Shown: one piece after another, positions 9,459 through 17,894 of the stretch | Layout of the letters: the number at the start of each line of letters is the position of its first letter | Position numbering within the stretch: the stretch's first letter is position 1 | NCBI RefSeq assembly: GCF_000814325.1 | Contig: NZ_JPHF01000002.1 | Location: 62,001 to 126,000 of the forward strand | DNA length: 64,000 nt | Origin: Flavihumibacter sp. ZG627 | GTDB taxonomy: Bacteria; Bacteroidota; Bacteroidia; Chitinophagales; Chitinophagaceae | Reading direction: 5' to 3' | Notes under the pieces: model-generated | Database searches by the model: none | What the model was told of the DNA's origin: nothing | The model's input: only the letters and a program-made list of their open reading frames with translations | Made by a program: the position numbers and the translations under genes

Positions 9459-9486
9459 AATGGGCGCCCATCACTGGACGCCCATT
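9459..9486. terminator. Hairpin between convergent genes
   Basis: An 8-bp inverted repeat (AATGGGCG at 9459-9466 with CGCCCATT at 9479-9486) is followed by TTATTATTTT. It lies between the converging 9029-9388 and S41 peptidase genes and probably terminates the plus-strand transcript. Confidence 0.5.
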
Positions 9487-9516
9487 TTATTATTTTACAG
9501 ATCCCGGTAAGAATTA

Positions 9517-11106
9517 TCAAAGCAATTCAAGGGCTTTGATCACCACATCATCCTCCATATTTACTACCTGATAATATCCCTCATTGCGCCAGCGGTAGCG
9601 GGCGAGCAATCCCTTCATCCGTTCCTGTAAAAAACTCTTATCAAGTTCGGGCAGGTTTTTTAATGTTATACTGTCCTTTGCGGCGAAAGAAACAAAGCTG
9701 TTCCAATCTGCCTCTGTCCAATTGAACCTTTCGGCAAAATTTGCGGCGTCCGTGAATCTCTTCATCTGGTCCAGATGACCGATATAATATAAGTAGGTGA
9801 AATTGCTGAGGGTATTGTTGCGAAAAACAGCATTCACGCTTCTCGAAAGTATAGAAGTATCGGCAGCTATAAAATGATCAGGCATGATACCTCCCCCGCC
9901 GTACACTGTTTTTCCGCCATTGGTTTTATAGGCCTTTCCATTAGACACTTTATTACTGTCGGCATTTACCAATTCTCCATGTTGGTACCTGTCAATAATA
10001 TCATTATCATAAGCATCCGCCCCTTTATCATAGGGTTTCTGGATGCTTCTGCCTGAAGGAGTATAATATCGTGCTACTGTTAAACGCAATGCCGATCCGT
10101 CACTTAATTCATATTGCTCCTGCACCAGGCCTTTTCCGAAACTACGCCTGCCAAGAATTTCAGCACGGTCCCAGTCCTGCAGTGCGCCTGCAAGAACCTC
10201 ACTTGCTGAGGCCGATTGTTCATCCATCAGCAATGCCAGCTTTCCCTTTTCGAAAAGCCCTTTTCTGCGTGAGCGGTATTCCTGACGGGGAGTATTCACC
10301 CCTTCTGTATATACGATCAGTTTGTCACCATCAAGGAACTCATCGGCAATATCGATTGCCTCCGATAAAATGCCGCCACCGTTTCCTCTAAGGTCAACAA
10401 TGAGAGAATGCATACCTAAACCCTGTAACTTCTCCAGTTCGGTCATGAATTCTTCATATGTTGTTTCGGAGAATTTACTCAGCCTGATATAGCCTGTTGC
10501 AGAATCGGCAAGATAGGCAGCATCTAATGAAGGAAGGGGGATAGTTCCTCTTTGAATGGTGAAAGTTTTGCGATCACTTCCACGAAGGATAGTGGTTGAA
10601 ACCTCCGATCCTGCAGGGCCACGGAGCAGTTTTTTGATCGATTCGGTGGTCTGGTTTCCTGTTACAACACTATCTCCCACTGAAAGGAATTTATCTCCTA
10701 CTGCAAGTCCGGCTTTTTCACTGGGACCACCCGGCAATACATTTAATACATTAACTGTATCCCTGAATATCTGGAACTCGATCCCAATTCCCTGGAAATT
10801 TCCTTTCAGGTCTTCCGTAATGGCTCCAAGGTCGGAAGCGGGAATATAACTCGAATGGGGATCAAGACGTGTAAGCATATTCTGGATAGCGTCATTGCCA
10901 AGGGTATCAGTATCTACTTTATCAACATATTTTAACATCACAAGATCAAGCACCTCCTGGATGGGAGAACGTTTTACAGAAAACTGGAAAAAACTCCGGG
11001 CTGCCTGGGTATTGTCACGCAGCTTATATCCCAATGCCATGCCTATCACCATAACAACTGCAAAAAGCAGCGGGAGCCAAACCTGTAATTTCTTGTTCTG
11101 CTTCAT
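9517..11106 (-). CDS. S41 family C-terminal processing peptidase
   Basis: 529 residues with an N-terminal signal-anchor (LLFAVVMVIGMALGYKL). A short helical region is followed by a PDZ domain (GIGIEFQIF ... NVLPGGPSEKAGLAVGDKFLSV, about residues 112-180), then the S41 protease core with the nucleophile Ser in DEQSASASEVLAGAL and the Lys in GRRSFGKGLVQ. C-terminal processing peptidases cut unfolded or tagged proteins in the periplasm. The ATG at 11106 is preferred over the in-frame TTG two codons upstream. The C-terminal 130 residues are an alpha-helical extension common in Bacteroidota homologues. Confidence 0.92.
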   Translation of the reverse strand: MKQNKKLQVWLPLLFAVVMVIGMALGYKLRDNTQAARSFFQFSVKRSPIQEVLDLVMLKYVDKVDTDTLGNDAIQNMLTRLDPHSSYIPASDLGAITEDLKGNFQGIGIEFQIFRDTVNVLNVLPGGPSEKAGLAVGDKFLSVGDSVVTGNQTTESIKKLLRGPAGSEVSTTILRGSDRKTFTIQRGTIPLPSLDAAYLADSATGYIRLSKFSETTYEEFMTELEKLQGLGMHSLIVDLRGNGGGILSEAIDIADEFLDGDKLIVYTEGVNTPRQEYRSRRKGLFEKGKLALLMDEQSASASEVLAGALQDWDRAEILGRRSFGKGLVQEQYELSDGSALRLTVARYYTPSGRSIQKPYDKGADAYDNDIIDRYQHGELVNADSNKVSNGKAYKTNGGKTVYGGGGIMPDHFIAADTSILSRSVNAVFRNNTLSNFTYLYYIGHLDQMKRFTDAANFAERFNWTEADWNSFVSFAAKDSITLKNLPELDKSFLQERMKGLLARYRWRNEGYYQVVNMEDDVVIKALELL

Positions 11107-11219
11107 AATCAATATTCTGGTGCAAATTACATAATTGCAGCCATGGGCCTGCTACCATACATAAATAACGCCGATTTCCGAACATAGTTTTATTTTCGTC
11201 TGACCATCAATATAACCTT

Positions 11220-12059
11220 ATGGCAATCCTCATAGCTGATAGTGGTGCTACAAAATGCGAATGGTGTGTAGTTGAGAAGGGCAAACTCAAAAAAACGCTG
11301 TTCACTCTCGGAATAAGTCCATACTTTCTCAACGGCCCGCAGGTGGAGGAATTGGTAAGGAGAGATCTTTATCCGGAAATAAGCAGGTATAAAATAGATG
11401 CGATATTCTATTATGGTACCGGTTGTAAGAATCCAGCCAACCAGAAAATGATCCTGAAAGCACTTAAGCGGGTATTTCCAGATATCGATATCACAGTAAA
11501 CCACGATCTTATGGGTGCCGCCCGGGCAGTATGCCTGCAGGAAAAAGGAATAGCCTGCATCCTCGGCACGGGTAGTAACTCATGCTATTTTAATGGTAAA
11601 CGTATCATGAAGAATAGTCCGGGACTCGGTTATGTTCTGGGGGACGAAGGTAGTGGAGCTTACCTTGGCAAAAAGGTTGTACAATATTATATGTATAATA
11701 CATTTGACGAGGAGCTACGATACCGCTTTGAGGAAAAATACAAGTTAAGTGATATGGATATCCTCGATAAGGTGTATACCCAGCCACTACCCAACAGATT
11801 CCTGGCTGGTTTCACTCTGTTCCTTGCCGAAAACAGAGGGCATTTTATGGTGGAGAATATTATTGAGGATGGTTTAAATGATTTTTTCTTCCAGCACCTT
11901 TGCAAATATTCAGAGAGTTGGAAATACCCGGTACATTTTGTTGGGGGAGTGGCTTTTGGTTTCAGGGATGTTATCACTCAACTTTGTGATTCCTATGAAC
12001 TGGAACAGGGAACCATCCTGCAACACCCTATGGAGGGACTGATCCGATATCACTCATAA
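11220..12059 (+). CDS. BadF-family amino-sugar kinase (GlcNAc/MurNAc kinase)
   Basis: 279 residues of the ASKHA fold. The N-terminal phosphate-1 motif is ILIADSGATKCEWCVV, followed by FYYGTGC, the phosphate-2 region CILGTGSNSCYFNG and the adenosine region VHFVGGVAFGFRDVI. Members of this family phosphorylate GlcNAc; the MurK type also acts on MurNAc. The gene lies 27 bases upstream of murQ, which uses MurNAc 6-phosphate, so a MurK-like role in peptidoglycan recycling is likely. The sequence alone does not separate GlcNAc from MurNAc specificity. Confidence 0.82.
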   Translation: MAILIADSGATKCEWCVVEKGKLKKTLFTLGISPYFLNGPQVEELVRRDLYPEISRYKIDAIFYYGTGCKNPANQKMILKALKRVFPDIDITVNHDLMGAARAVCLQEKGIACILGTGSNSCYFNGKRIMKNSPGLGYVLGDEGSGAYLGKKVVQYYMYNTFDEELRYRFEEKYKLSDMDILDKVYTQPLPNRFLAGFTLFLAENRGHFMVENIIEDGLNDFFFQHLCKYSESWKYPVHFVGGVAFGFRDVITQLCDSYELEQGTILQHPMEGLIRYHS

Positions 12060-12086
12060 CAGAAAACTGAACAATCTAGATACCAC

Positions 12087-12905
12087 ATGTCAGCGTTTGA
12101 AAAAATAACTGAACAGGAAAGCAATTACCATGGCCTTGATAAAATGTCGGTTAATGAAATACTGGTGAACATAAACCAGGAAGACCAGGAAGTGCCACGC
12201 GCCGTTGCCAGGGCCATCCCCCAGATAGAAAAACTAGTTTCCACCATCGCCGACAAAATGCTGGCAGGCGGAAGATTATTTTATATGGGGGCGGGTACGA
12301 GCGGTCGATTGGGTATTTTGGATGCAAGCGAGATACCCCCAACATATGGCATGCCTTATGGCCTTGTTATCGGTCTAATTGCAGGGGGAGAAGAAGCCAT
12401 CCAAAAGGCCGTTGAAAATGCCGAAGACAGCTTTGAGCAGGGATGGAAAGACCTGAAAAAACACTTTGTTAATAGTAAGGATGTTGTCATCGGCATCGCC
12501 GCCAGTGGAACAACACCTTATGTAATAGGCGCTCTTAAAGCTTGCCGCGAACATGGTATCAGCACAGGCTCAATCGCCTGTAATCCCCACTCGCCAATGA
12601 GTGAGCATGCCGATATTGCGGTAGAAGTAGTGGTAGGTCCTGAGTTTGTAACCGGTAGCACCAGGATGAAAAGTGGTACAGCACAGAAACTGGTATTGAA
12701 CATGATCTCAACCGCAGTTATGATCCAGATCGGCAGGGTGGATGATAACAAAATGGTAAACATGCAACTTAGCAACGAGAAATTGGTAGATCGGGGAACA
12801 CGAATGGTAATGGAGGAACTGAGCATCACTGATTATGATAAAGCGCGGGCATTGCTGCTTCAATCAGGTAGTGTAAAGAAGGCCGTTGACGCATTCAGAA
12901 GTTGA
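12087..12905 (+). CDS. murQ: N-acetylmuramic acid 6-phosphate etherase
   Basis: 272 residues with a SIS sugar-isomerase fold. Characteristic MurQ blocks are ITEQESNYHGLDKMSVNEIL, GGRLFYMGAGTSGRLGILDASEIPPTYG, AGGEEAIQKAVENAEDS, GIAASGTTPYV and EFVTGSTRMKSGTAQKLVLNMIST. MurQ cleaves the lactyl ether of MurNAc 6-phosphate to give GlcNAc 6-phosphate and D-lactate. It is somewhat shorter than the common ~300 residues because the C-terminal extension is missing. Operon with the kinase immediately upstream. Confidence 0.95.
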   Translation: MSAFEKITEQESNYHGLDKMSVNEILVNINQEDQEVPRAVARAIPQIEKLVSTIADKMLAGGRLFYMGAGTSGRLGILDASEIPPTYGMPYGLVIGLIAGGEEAIQKAVENAEDSFEQGWKDLKKHFVNSKDVVIGIAASGTTPYVIGALKACREHGISTGSIACNPHSPMSEHADIAVEVVVGPEFVTGSTRMKSGTAQKLVLNMISTAVMIQIGRVDDNKMVNMQLSNEKLVDRGTRMVMEELSITDYDKARALLLQSGSVKKAVDAFRS

Positions 12906-12976
12906 TATCCAAACTTGCAGGGTCGGGGAATTTTGCGTAACTTTTACTCCATTTCATCCCCCTTAATCCTATTGGT

Positions 12977-14146
12977 ATGCGACAATTTTACCTGCTTTTA
13001 TTTACCGTCCTTAGCTCTGTGGCTTTTTCACAGCGTTCGCTTCCTGTTTATACGATTACTGCTGATCAGCAGGGCCCAACCAGCTGGACCCAATTACAAC
13101 TCATGGACCTTCAAACAGGTAAAGCGATCGGCGCTGCCATTCAGGGGAAAGTTAACCATGTAAAACTTAGTGCAGGGCAGGATGCTTCAAAGCAATTGCT
13201 GGCAGCCTGTGCTCTTGATAAACAGGGGCAGAGACTCTATTTTGCCCCGATGCAGCAAAACCAGTTACGCTATCTTGATCTTGCTAATCCATCCAATGGA
13301 ATTCGTGTAATAGCAGGCCAGGAACTTATAGCTGGTGCTGACATGGGTGATATCGGAAGCCAGGTCACAAGAATGACCATCGACTCACGCGGGAATGGAT
13401 ATGCGCTTTCCAATGATGCAAAACACCTTGTAAGATTCAATACTAACGGCGATATACAGGTGCAGGATCTAGGTGCCCTGGTAAATAATCCCGGCAATGA
13501 TGTTTATTCTGTGCATGACCGTTGTATCAGCTGGGGCGGCGATATATGTGCAGATATTAATGGCGATTTATACCTCGTAACGGCAAATAGGGCAGTTTTT
13601 TTTATTGACATAAAAACAAGGGTCGCAAGCTATAAAGGACTGATCACAGGTCTTCCAAAAAGCTACAGTACCAATGGGGTGGCAGCTGATGACCAGGGCA
13701 GGATGGTAGTGGGTAGTTCTAATAGTAAGGATGGTTATTTTGCGGTAGATCTGAAAACGCTCAAAGCAACCCGCATAGATGCGGGTAATGCTGTTCTGAG
13801 TGTTGCTGATATGGCCAGTGCATATGTTATTGGTCAGAAACCCGTTGCATGGAGTAATACGCTTATGGATGCAATAGTGCGAAATGAAGCGATACATGTA
13901 TACCCTAACCCCGTTATTAATGGAAATTTCCGGGTAAGTTTCAGTGAACTTCCCGCCGGCCGCTACGAATTGCAATTGTTCGACTGGAATGGTAAACTTG
14001 TTACTCAACAGGTTGTTTTTATCAACCAGGGCAAACAGGTTGAAAAAGTTGTGGCGGATGGATCTCTGGCCAAAGGTGTTTATCTTCTTAAGATTACCGG
14101 CAAAAATGCGCGTACTGTTTATTCAGATAAACTGATGGTGCAATAA
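12977..14146 (+). CDS. Secreted beta-propeller-like protein with T9SS sorting domain
   Basis: 389 residues. A signal peptide (MRQFYLLLFTVLSSVAFSQ) precedes about 270 residues of repeating beta-strand character (for example RMTIDSRGNGYALSNDAKHLVRF and GVAADDQGRMVVGSS), compatible with a beta-propeller. The last ~85 residues form a T9SS type A sorting domain: VYPNPVINGNFRVSF, YELQLFDWNGKLV and KGVYLLKITG. It should be exported by the type IX system and anchored at the surface. Function of the propeller part unknown; no catalytic motif recognised. Confidence 0.75.
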   Translation: MRQFYLLLFTVLSSVAFSQRSLPVYTITADQQGPTSWTQLQLMDLQTGKAIGAAIQGKVNHVKLSAGQDASKQLLAACALDKQGQRLYFAPMQQNQLRYLDLANPSNGIRVIAGQELIAGADMGDIGSQVTRMTIDSRGNGYALSNDAKHLVRFNTNGDIQVQDLGALVNNPGNDVYSVHDRCISWGGDICADINGDLYLVTANRAVFFIDIKTRVASYKGLITGLPKSYSTNGVAADDQGRMVVGSSNSKDGYFAVDLKTLKATRIDAGNAVLSVADMASAYVIGQKPVAWSNTLMDAIVRNEAIHVYPNPVINGNFRVSFSELPAGRYELQLFDWNGKLVTQQVVFINQGKQVEKVVADGSLAKGVYLLKITGKNARTVYSDKLMVQ

Positions 14147-14191
14147 TCAGAAACACCGTAATTTGCCATCAAGGTAATTGCGGTATTGATT

Positions 14192-14755
14192 ATGCATGAT
14201 ATTGAACCATTCTACAATTGGAGATACATCTATATTAGTGAAGAAGATGAACGATCTCCTTTCCATGGACGTGTTTATTCAGAGTTCGAATATTCACAGA
14301 CCATTTACAACTATTATATCCATCCACAATGGGATGAGTTCGGTTCCCGCACATTATATATGAAAGTGATCATGGCTGATTATGAAGAAGGTTATGCCAT
14401 TATCGAACTGCTGGGCGAATGGAATGATGCCATTGAGAACGATATTATGAATTTGAAAAGAGAAGTCATTGATAAATTTGAGGCTTACGGAATTCATAAA
14501 TTTATCATCATTGCTGAGAATGTACTTAATTTCCATAGTGGCGACCGGGATTATTACGAAGAATGGTTTGAGGAAATGATTGATGCAAACGGTTGGGTTG
14601 TACTTCTTAATATGCCTGAACAAACCCAGTACGACTTCCGTAAAGCAAAGCTGCAACGTTACCTTGAACTGGTTGAAATCAGCAACTGGCGTACATTTAA
14701 GCCCTTTCATCTCTTCAGGAAAGTAGATGAGGATCAACAGAAAAGGTTGTCATAA
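14192..14755 (+). CDS. Conserved-looking hypothetical cytoplasmic protein
   Basis: 187 residues from the ATG at 14192 (a TTG two codons earlier is less likely). The protein is rich in aromatic and acidic residues (HDIEPFYNWRYIYISEEDERSPFHG, DYYEEWFEEMIDANGWVVLL), with no signal peptide, membrane segment or known motif. The middle part (IIAENVLNFHSGDRDYYEEW) looks like an alternating alpha/beta fold. I do not recognise the family. It ends 72 bases before the leader peptide of the aromatic operon. Confidence 0.6.
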   Translation: MHDIEPFYNWRYIYISEEDERSPFHGRVYSEFEYSQTIYNYYIHPQWDEFGSRTLYMKVIMADYEEGYAIIELLGEWNDAIENDIMNLKREVIDKFEAYGIHKFIIIAENVLNFHSGDRDYYEEWFEEMIDANGWVVLLNMPEQTQYDFRKAKLQRYLELVEISNWRTFKPFHLFRKVDEDQQKRLS

Positions 14756-14827
14756 GAATGCCTGCAAACTAACGATCGTAAGGAAAAAACATTTTTCTCC
14801 TATTAATTCATTAGTTATTTTTACTCC

Positions 14828-14923
14828 ATGATCACAGCAAAGTCATTTGGCCGATTTTATTTTTACTTCTACTTTTTTACAGGCAGAAGGCCGGCGATGC
14901 TTTGTGTAAGATCAAGGAATTAA
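14828..14923 (+). CDS. Phe/Tyr-rich leader peptide of the aromatic operon attenuator
   Basis: A 31-codon ORF (ATG at 14828, TAA at 14921-14923) reading MITAKSFGR, then FYFYFYFF at residues 10-17, then TGRRPAMLCVRSRN. Eight consecutive codons are Phe or Tyr, with one more Phe at residue 7: nine aromatics in 31, exactly the amino acids made by the downstream operon. It is followed by mutually exclusive RNA hairpins and a terminator (separate entries). This is the composition of ribosome-stalling leader peptides in classical attenuation (pheL, trpL type). Translation is not proven; no Shine-Dalgarno is visible, as is normal in Bacteroidota. Confidence 0.8.
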   Translation: MITAKSFGRFYFYFYFFTGRRPAMLCVRSRN

Positions 14924-14955
14924 GATCAAACTAAACCAACATAAAGAGTCCCGGC
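14878..14955 (+). promoter_or_regulatory. Attenuator: alternative 1:2 hairpin and antiterminator
   Basis: Segment 1 (14878-14885) can pair with 14898-14908 (8 pairs around a 3-base bulge). Segment 2 (14890-14907) can instead pair with segment 3 (14939-14955) in 16 pairs: 5 (GCCGG with CCGGC), a bulged C at 14895, 3 pairs, one G-A mismatch, then 8 pairs; two are G-U. Segment 3 contains the whole left arm of the terminator, so the two structures exclude each other. Segment 1 begins at the last aromatic codon, so a ribosome stalled on the Phe/Tyr run would cover it and free segment 2. Pairings were drawn by hand. Confidence 0.7.
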
Positions 14956-14981
14956 AGGAAAGCCGGGACTTTTGTTTTTTT
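14947..14981 (+). terminator. Intrinsic terminator of the pheA attenuator
   Basis: A perfect 9-bp stem (AGTCCCGGC at 14947-14955 with GCCGGGACT at 14962-14970, 6-base loop) is followed by TTTTGTTTTTTT (10 of 11 T at 14971-14981). It lies upstream of the first structural gene of the operon, and the U-tract abuts the pheA ATG at 14982, as expected of an attenuator and not of an end-of-operon terminator. Confidence 0.88.
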
Positions 14982-15812
14982 ATGGCAACAAGAGTATCAA
15001 TACAAGGTTATGAAGGAAGCTTCCACCAGGTGGCAGCACAGCAGTTCTTCGGTAAGGAAGTTGAAGTGATTCCCTGTGCCACTTTTCGGGAGGTGGTTCG
15101 GATCGCCGGAAATAAGAAGGAGAGTGAAGGCGGTGTGATGGCAATTGAAAACTCCATCGCGGGAAGCATCCTCCCTAATTACAACCTACTTCAGAAAAGC
15201 AACCTGAGGGTTGTTGGTGAAGTTTACCTGCAGATTCGCCAGAATTTGTTGGTGAACCCCGGCGTAAAGCTTGAGGATATCCGGGAAGTACATTCTCATC
15301 CAATGGCAATCCTTCAATGCATAGACTACCTTGAAAAGTTCAACTGGAAATTGGTGGAAACCGAGGATACAGCGCTTAGTGCCAAGCATATACATCAGAA
15401 AAGAAACCGGCATTCCGCCGCAATAGCAAGTAAACTTGCAGCCGACCTCTTCGATCTTGAAGTCCTTGCTCCCAATATTCATACGATGCGAAATAACTAT
15501 ACGCGTTTCCTGGTGATACGACGCGTGGGTGACGACCTGCCGGTGGAAGGGGCGAATAAGGCAAGCGTAAATTTCCATACGGATCATTCCCGGGGAAGTC
15601 TGGCCAGGGTATTAAGTACTATTGCCAACGGTGGTATTAATCTGAGTAAGCTTCAAAGCTTTCCTATTCCAGGCAGTAATTTTCAGTATAGTTTTCATGC
15701 AGATATGGAATTTGATTCTATTGAGCAATTCAACAGCATAATTGAAGCCATAAAGCCTCTGACGGCATCATTGCAGGTTTATGGCATCTACAAAAACGGA
15801 AGAACAATATGA
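14982..15812 (+). CDS. pheA: Prephenate dehydratase
   Basis: 276 residues. The dehydratase domain shows VSIQGYEGSFHQVAA, GVMAIENSIAGSILPNYNLL and, near residue 172, NYTRFLVI, the conserved TRF motif. The C-terminal ACT domain (KASVNFHTDHSRGSLARVLSTIANGGINLSKLQSFPI) is where phenylalanine usually binds as a feedback inhibitor. No chorismate mutase domain is attached; in this operon it sits on the DAHP synthase. The start codon directly follows the terminator U-tract, so both transcription and access to the start may depend on the attenuator. Overlaps the aminotransferase start by 4 bases. Confidence 0.95.
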   Translation: MATRVSIQGYEGSFHQVAAQQFFGKEVEVIPCATFREVVRIAGNKKESEGGVMAIENSIAGSILPNYNLLQKSNLRVVGEVYLQIRQNLLVNPGVKLEDIREVHSHPMAILQCIDYLEKFNWKLVETEDTALSAKHIHQKRNRHSAAIASKLAADLFDLEVLAPNIHTMRNNYTRFLVIRRVGDDLPVEGANKASVNFHTDHSRGSLARVLSTIANGGINLSKLQSFPIPGSNFQYSFHADMEFDSIEQFNSIIEAIKPLTASLQVYGIYKNGRTI

Positions 15813-16993
15813 TCTCAACATCCAGAAGACTTGAAGGCATTGGTGAATATTATTTCTCACAGAAATTGAGGGAGATCGATTCACTTAATAAAGCAGGTAA
15901 ATCCATAATCAATCTTGGAATAGGAAGTCCGGACCTGCCGCCTCACCCTGACGTAATTAAAGTGTTACAAGAGGAATCAGTAAAGCCCAATGTTCATGCA
16001 TACCAGAGTTACAAGGGATCTCCAGTTCTGCGCAATGCAATGGCATCGTGGTATGCGAAATGGTATGGAGTTAAGCTTGATCCTGAATCAGAAATACTAC
16101 CCTTGATAGGCAGTAAAGAAGGCATCATGCATATTTGTATGACCTACCTGAACGAGGGCGATGAAGCATTGATACCAAATCCCGGATATCCAACATATAG
16201 TAGCGCCGTAAAACTTGCGGGAGGGAAGCCGGTGAGCTATGAAATGGAAGAAAATCTAAACTGGGAACCCGACCTGGCTGCCTTGGCCGTTTTGGATCTT
16301 TCAAGGGTAAAATTAATGTGGGTGAACTACCCGCATATGCCTACAGGGCAGATCCCTTCCCGGTCATTCTTTGAAAAGCTCGTTGCTTTCGCCCGGGAAA
16401 AGAATATTCTGGTATGCCATGATAACCCTTATAGTTTCATTTTGAATGATTCGCCATTGAGCCTTTTATCGGTACCAGGGGCTAAGGATGTAGTGGTAGA
16501 ATTGAATTCACTTAGTAAGAGCCAGAATATGGCAGGATGGAGGGTTGGCATGCTGGCGGGAGCAAAAGAACGGATCGATGAGATCATTCGTTTCAAAAGC
16601 AATATGGATAGCGGAATGTTCCTGCCGGTTCAACTGGCCGCCGCCAAAGCGCTTGAGCTCGGAGAGGATTGGTATAACAGCATCAACGCCATCTATCGAA
16701 AAAGAAGAGAACTTGTTTTTGACCTGCTGGAAATGCTCAACTGTAGTTTTGACAAAAACCAGGTAGGAATGTTTGTTTGGGCAAAGATACCCAACGATTA
16801 CGCAGATGGTTATGCGCTTAGTGATAAAGTTCTTTATGAAGCTAATGTATTTATTACGCCGGGAGGAATTTTTGGCTCTGCGGGCAATGGTTACATCCGT
16901 GTGAGTCTATGTAGCCCGGAAGAAAAATTAAGCGAGGCGATCAACAGAGTAAAAAAGATTGTTGGCAGAACAGCACAAATAAAAAATTTGTAA
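15809..16993 (+). CDS. Class I/II PLP aminotransferase, probable aromatic/prephenate aminotransferase
   Basis: 394 residues with fold-type I features: GIGSPDLPPHPDV, the YQSYKGSPVLRNAM segment, NPGYPTYSSAVKLAGG, and the Schiff-base Lys in ELNSLSKSQNMAGWRVG, followed by the C-terminal IRVSLCSPEEKL with the substrate-binding Arg. Position between pheA and tyrA and the ATGA overlap with pheA suggest it transaminates phenylpyruvate and hydroxyphenylpyruvate. It is often annotated as LL-diaminopimelate or aspartate aminotransferase; the substrate is inferred from the operon. Confidence 0.88.
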   Translation: MISTSRRLEGIGEYYFSQKLREIDSLNKAGKSIINLGIGSPDLPPHPDVIKVLQEESVKPNVHAYQSYKGSPVLRNAMASWYAKWYGVKLDPESEILPLIGSKEGIMHICMTYLNEGDEALIPNPGYPTYSSAVKLAGGKPVSYEMEENLNWEPDLAALAVLDLSRVKLMWVNYPHMPTGQIPSRSFFEKLVAFAREKNILVCHDNPYSFILNDSPLSLLSVPGAKDVVVELNSLSKSQNMAGWRVGMLAGAKERIDEIIRFKSNMDSGMFLPVQLAAAKALELGEDWYNSINAIYRKRRELVFDLLEMLNCSFDKNQVGMFVWAKIPNDYADGYALSDKVLYEANVFITPGGIFGSAGNGYIRVSLCSPEEKLSEAINRVKKIVGRTAQIKNL

Positions 16994-17841
16994 TGGAAAG
17001 AAAAAGGATAGCCATAGTGGGTGTTGGTTTGATAGGTGGTTCAATGGCATTACAACTTAATGAAAAAGGACTCGCTGCAGGAATAGTGGGTGTGGAAAGC
17101 CATCCTGAGCATGCCGCCAGGGCATTAGAAATGGGACTGGTTGATGAAATTCTTCCATTGGATGAGGCTATTGCATGGGCAGAAGTTGTAATTCTCGCGA
17201 TACCTGTTGATAAAATGGTTGACATGCTCGCAGCCGTTTTAGATCAGGTTGATCAGCAGATTGTTTTTGATGCGGGTTCAACCAAATCTGAGCTGATCCG
17301 AATCGCAGATGCTCATCCAAAACGGGGCCGTTTCGTAGCAAGCCATCCGATGTGGGGAACCGAATATAGCGGACCACAGGCTGCTGTAAAACACGCATTC
17401 GAAAATAAAGCGGTGGTAATTTGTAATGCTGCTGATAGTGATTCAGATGCTATTGAATGGGTAAAGCAATTATATCGAAAGATTGGTATGCATTTGCTTG
17501 AAATGGATGCGGTGTCCCACGATCTCCATGCGGCCTATGTGAGCCATATCTCACATATTACTTCCTTTGCACTTGCCAATACTGTATTGGAGAAGGAAAG
17601 GGAAGACCAGGCAATTTTTGAAATGGCAAGTGCTGGCTTTGAGAGCACTGTACGGTTGGCGAAAAGTAATTCCGCCATGTGGGTACCCATATTTATGCAG
17701 AACCGGGATAATGTACTGGATGTACTCAATGAACATATCACTCAACTGCGCAAATTCAAATCATGTCTGGAGAAAGAGAATTATGAATACCTCCATGAGC
17801 TAATTGAGAATGCTAATAAGATCAGGAGAATCCTTGGATAG
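16993..17841 (+). CDS. tyrA: Prephenate dehydrogenase
   Basis: 282 residues. N-terminal Rossmann domain with IAIVGVGLIGGSMALQL, then FDAGSTKSEL, SHPMWGTEYSGP and the helical dimerisation domain with HDLHAAYVSHISHITSFALANTVL, which holds the catalytic His of the TyrA family. No ACT domain. It oxidatively decarboxylates prephenate to 4-hydroxyphenylpyruvate. The ATG overlaps the TAA of the aminotransferase by one base, so the genes are probably translationally coupled. Confidence 0.93.
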   Translation: MERKRIAIVGVGLIGGSMALQLNEKGLAAGIVGVESHPEHAARALEMGLVDEILPLDEAIAWAEVVILAIPVDKMVDMLAAVLDQVDQQIVFDAGSTKSELIRIADAHPKRGRFVASHPMWGTEYSGPQAAVKHAFENKAVVICNAADSDSDAIEWVKQLYRKIGMHLLEMDAVSHDLHAAYVSHISHITSFALANTVLEKEREDQAIFEMASAGFESTVRLAKSNSAMWVPIFMQNRDNVLDVLNEHITQLRKFKSCLEKENYEYLHELIENANKIRRILG

Positions 17842-17894
17842 CCTTAAACACACTATAATATAAATCGTAAATCAGAACACGTTAATTTTATACA

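Noticed and set aside
14947-14970. Reading the hairpin before pheA as the end-of-gene terminator of the 14192-14755 gene
   Set aside because: It lies almost 200 bases past that stop, directly at the pheA ATG, and shares its left arm with a long antiterminator behind a Phe/Tyr leader ORF.
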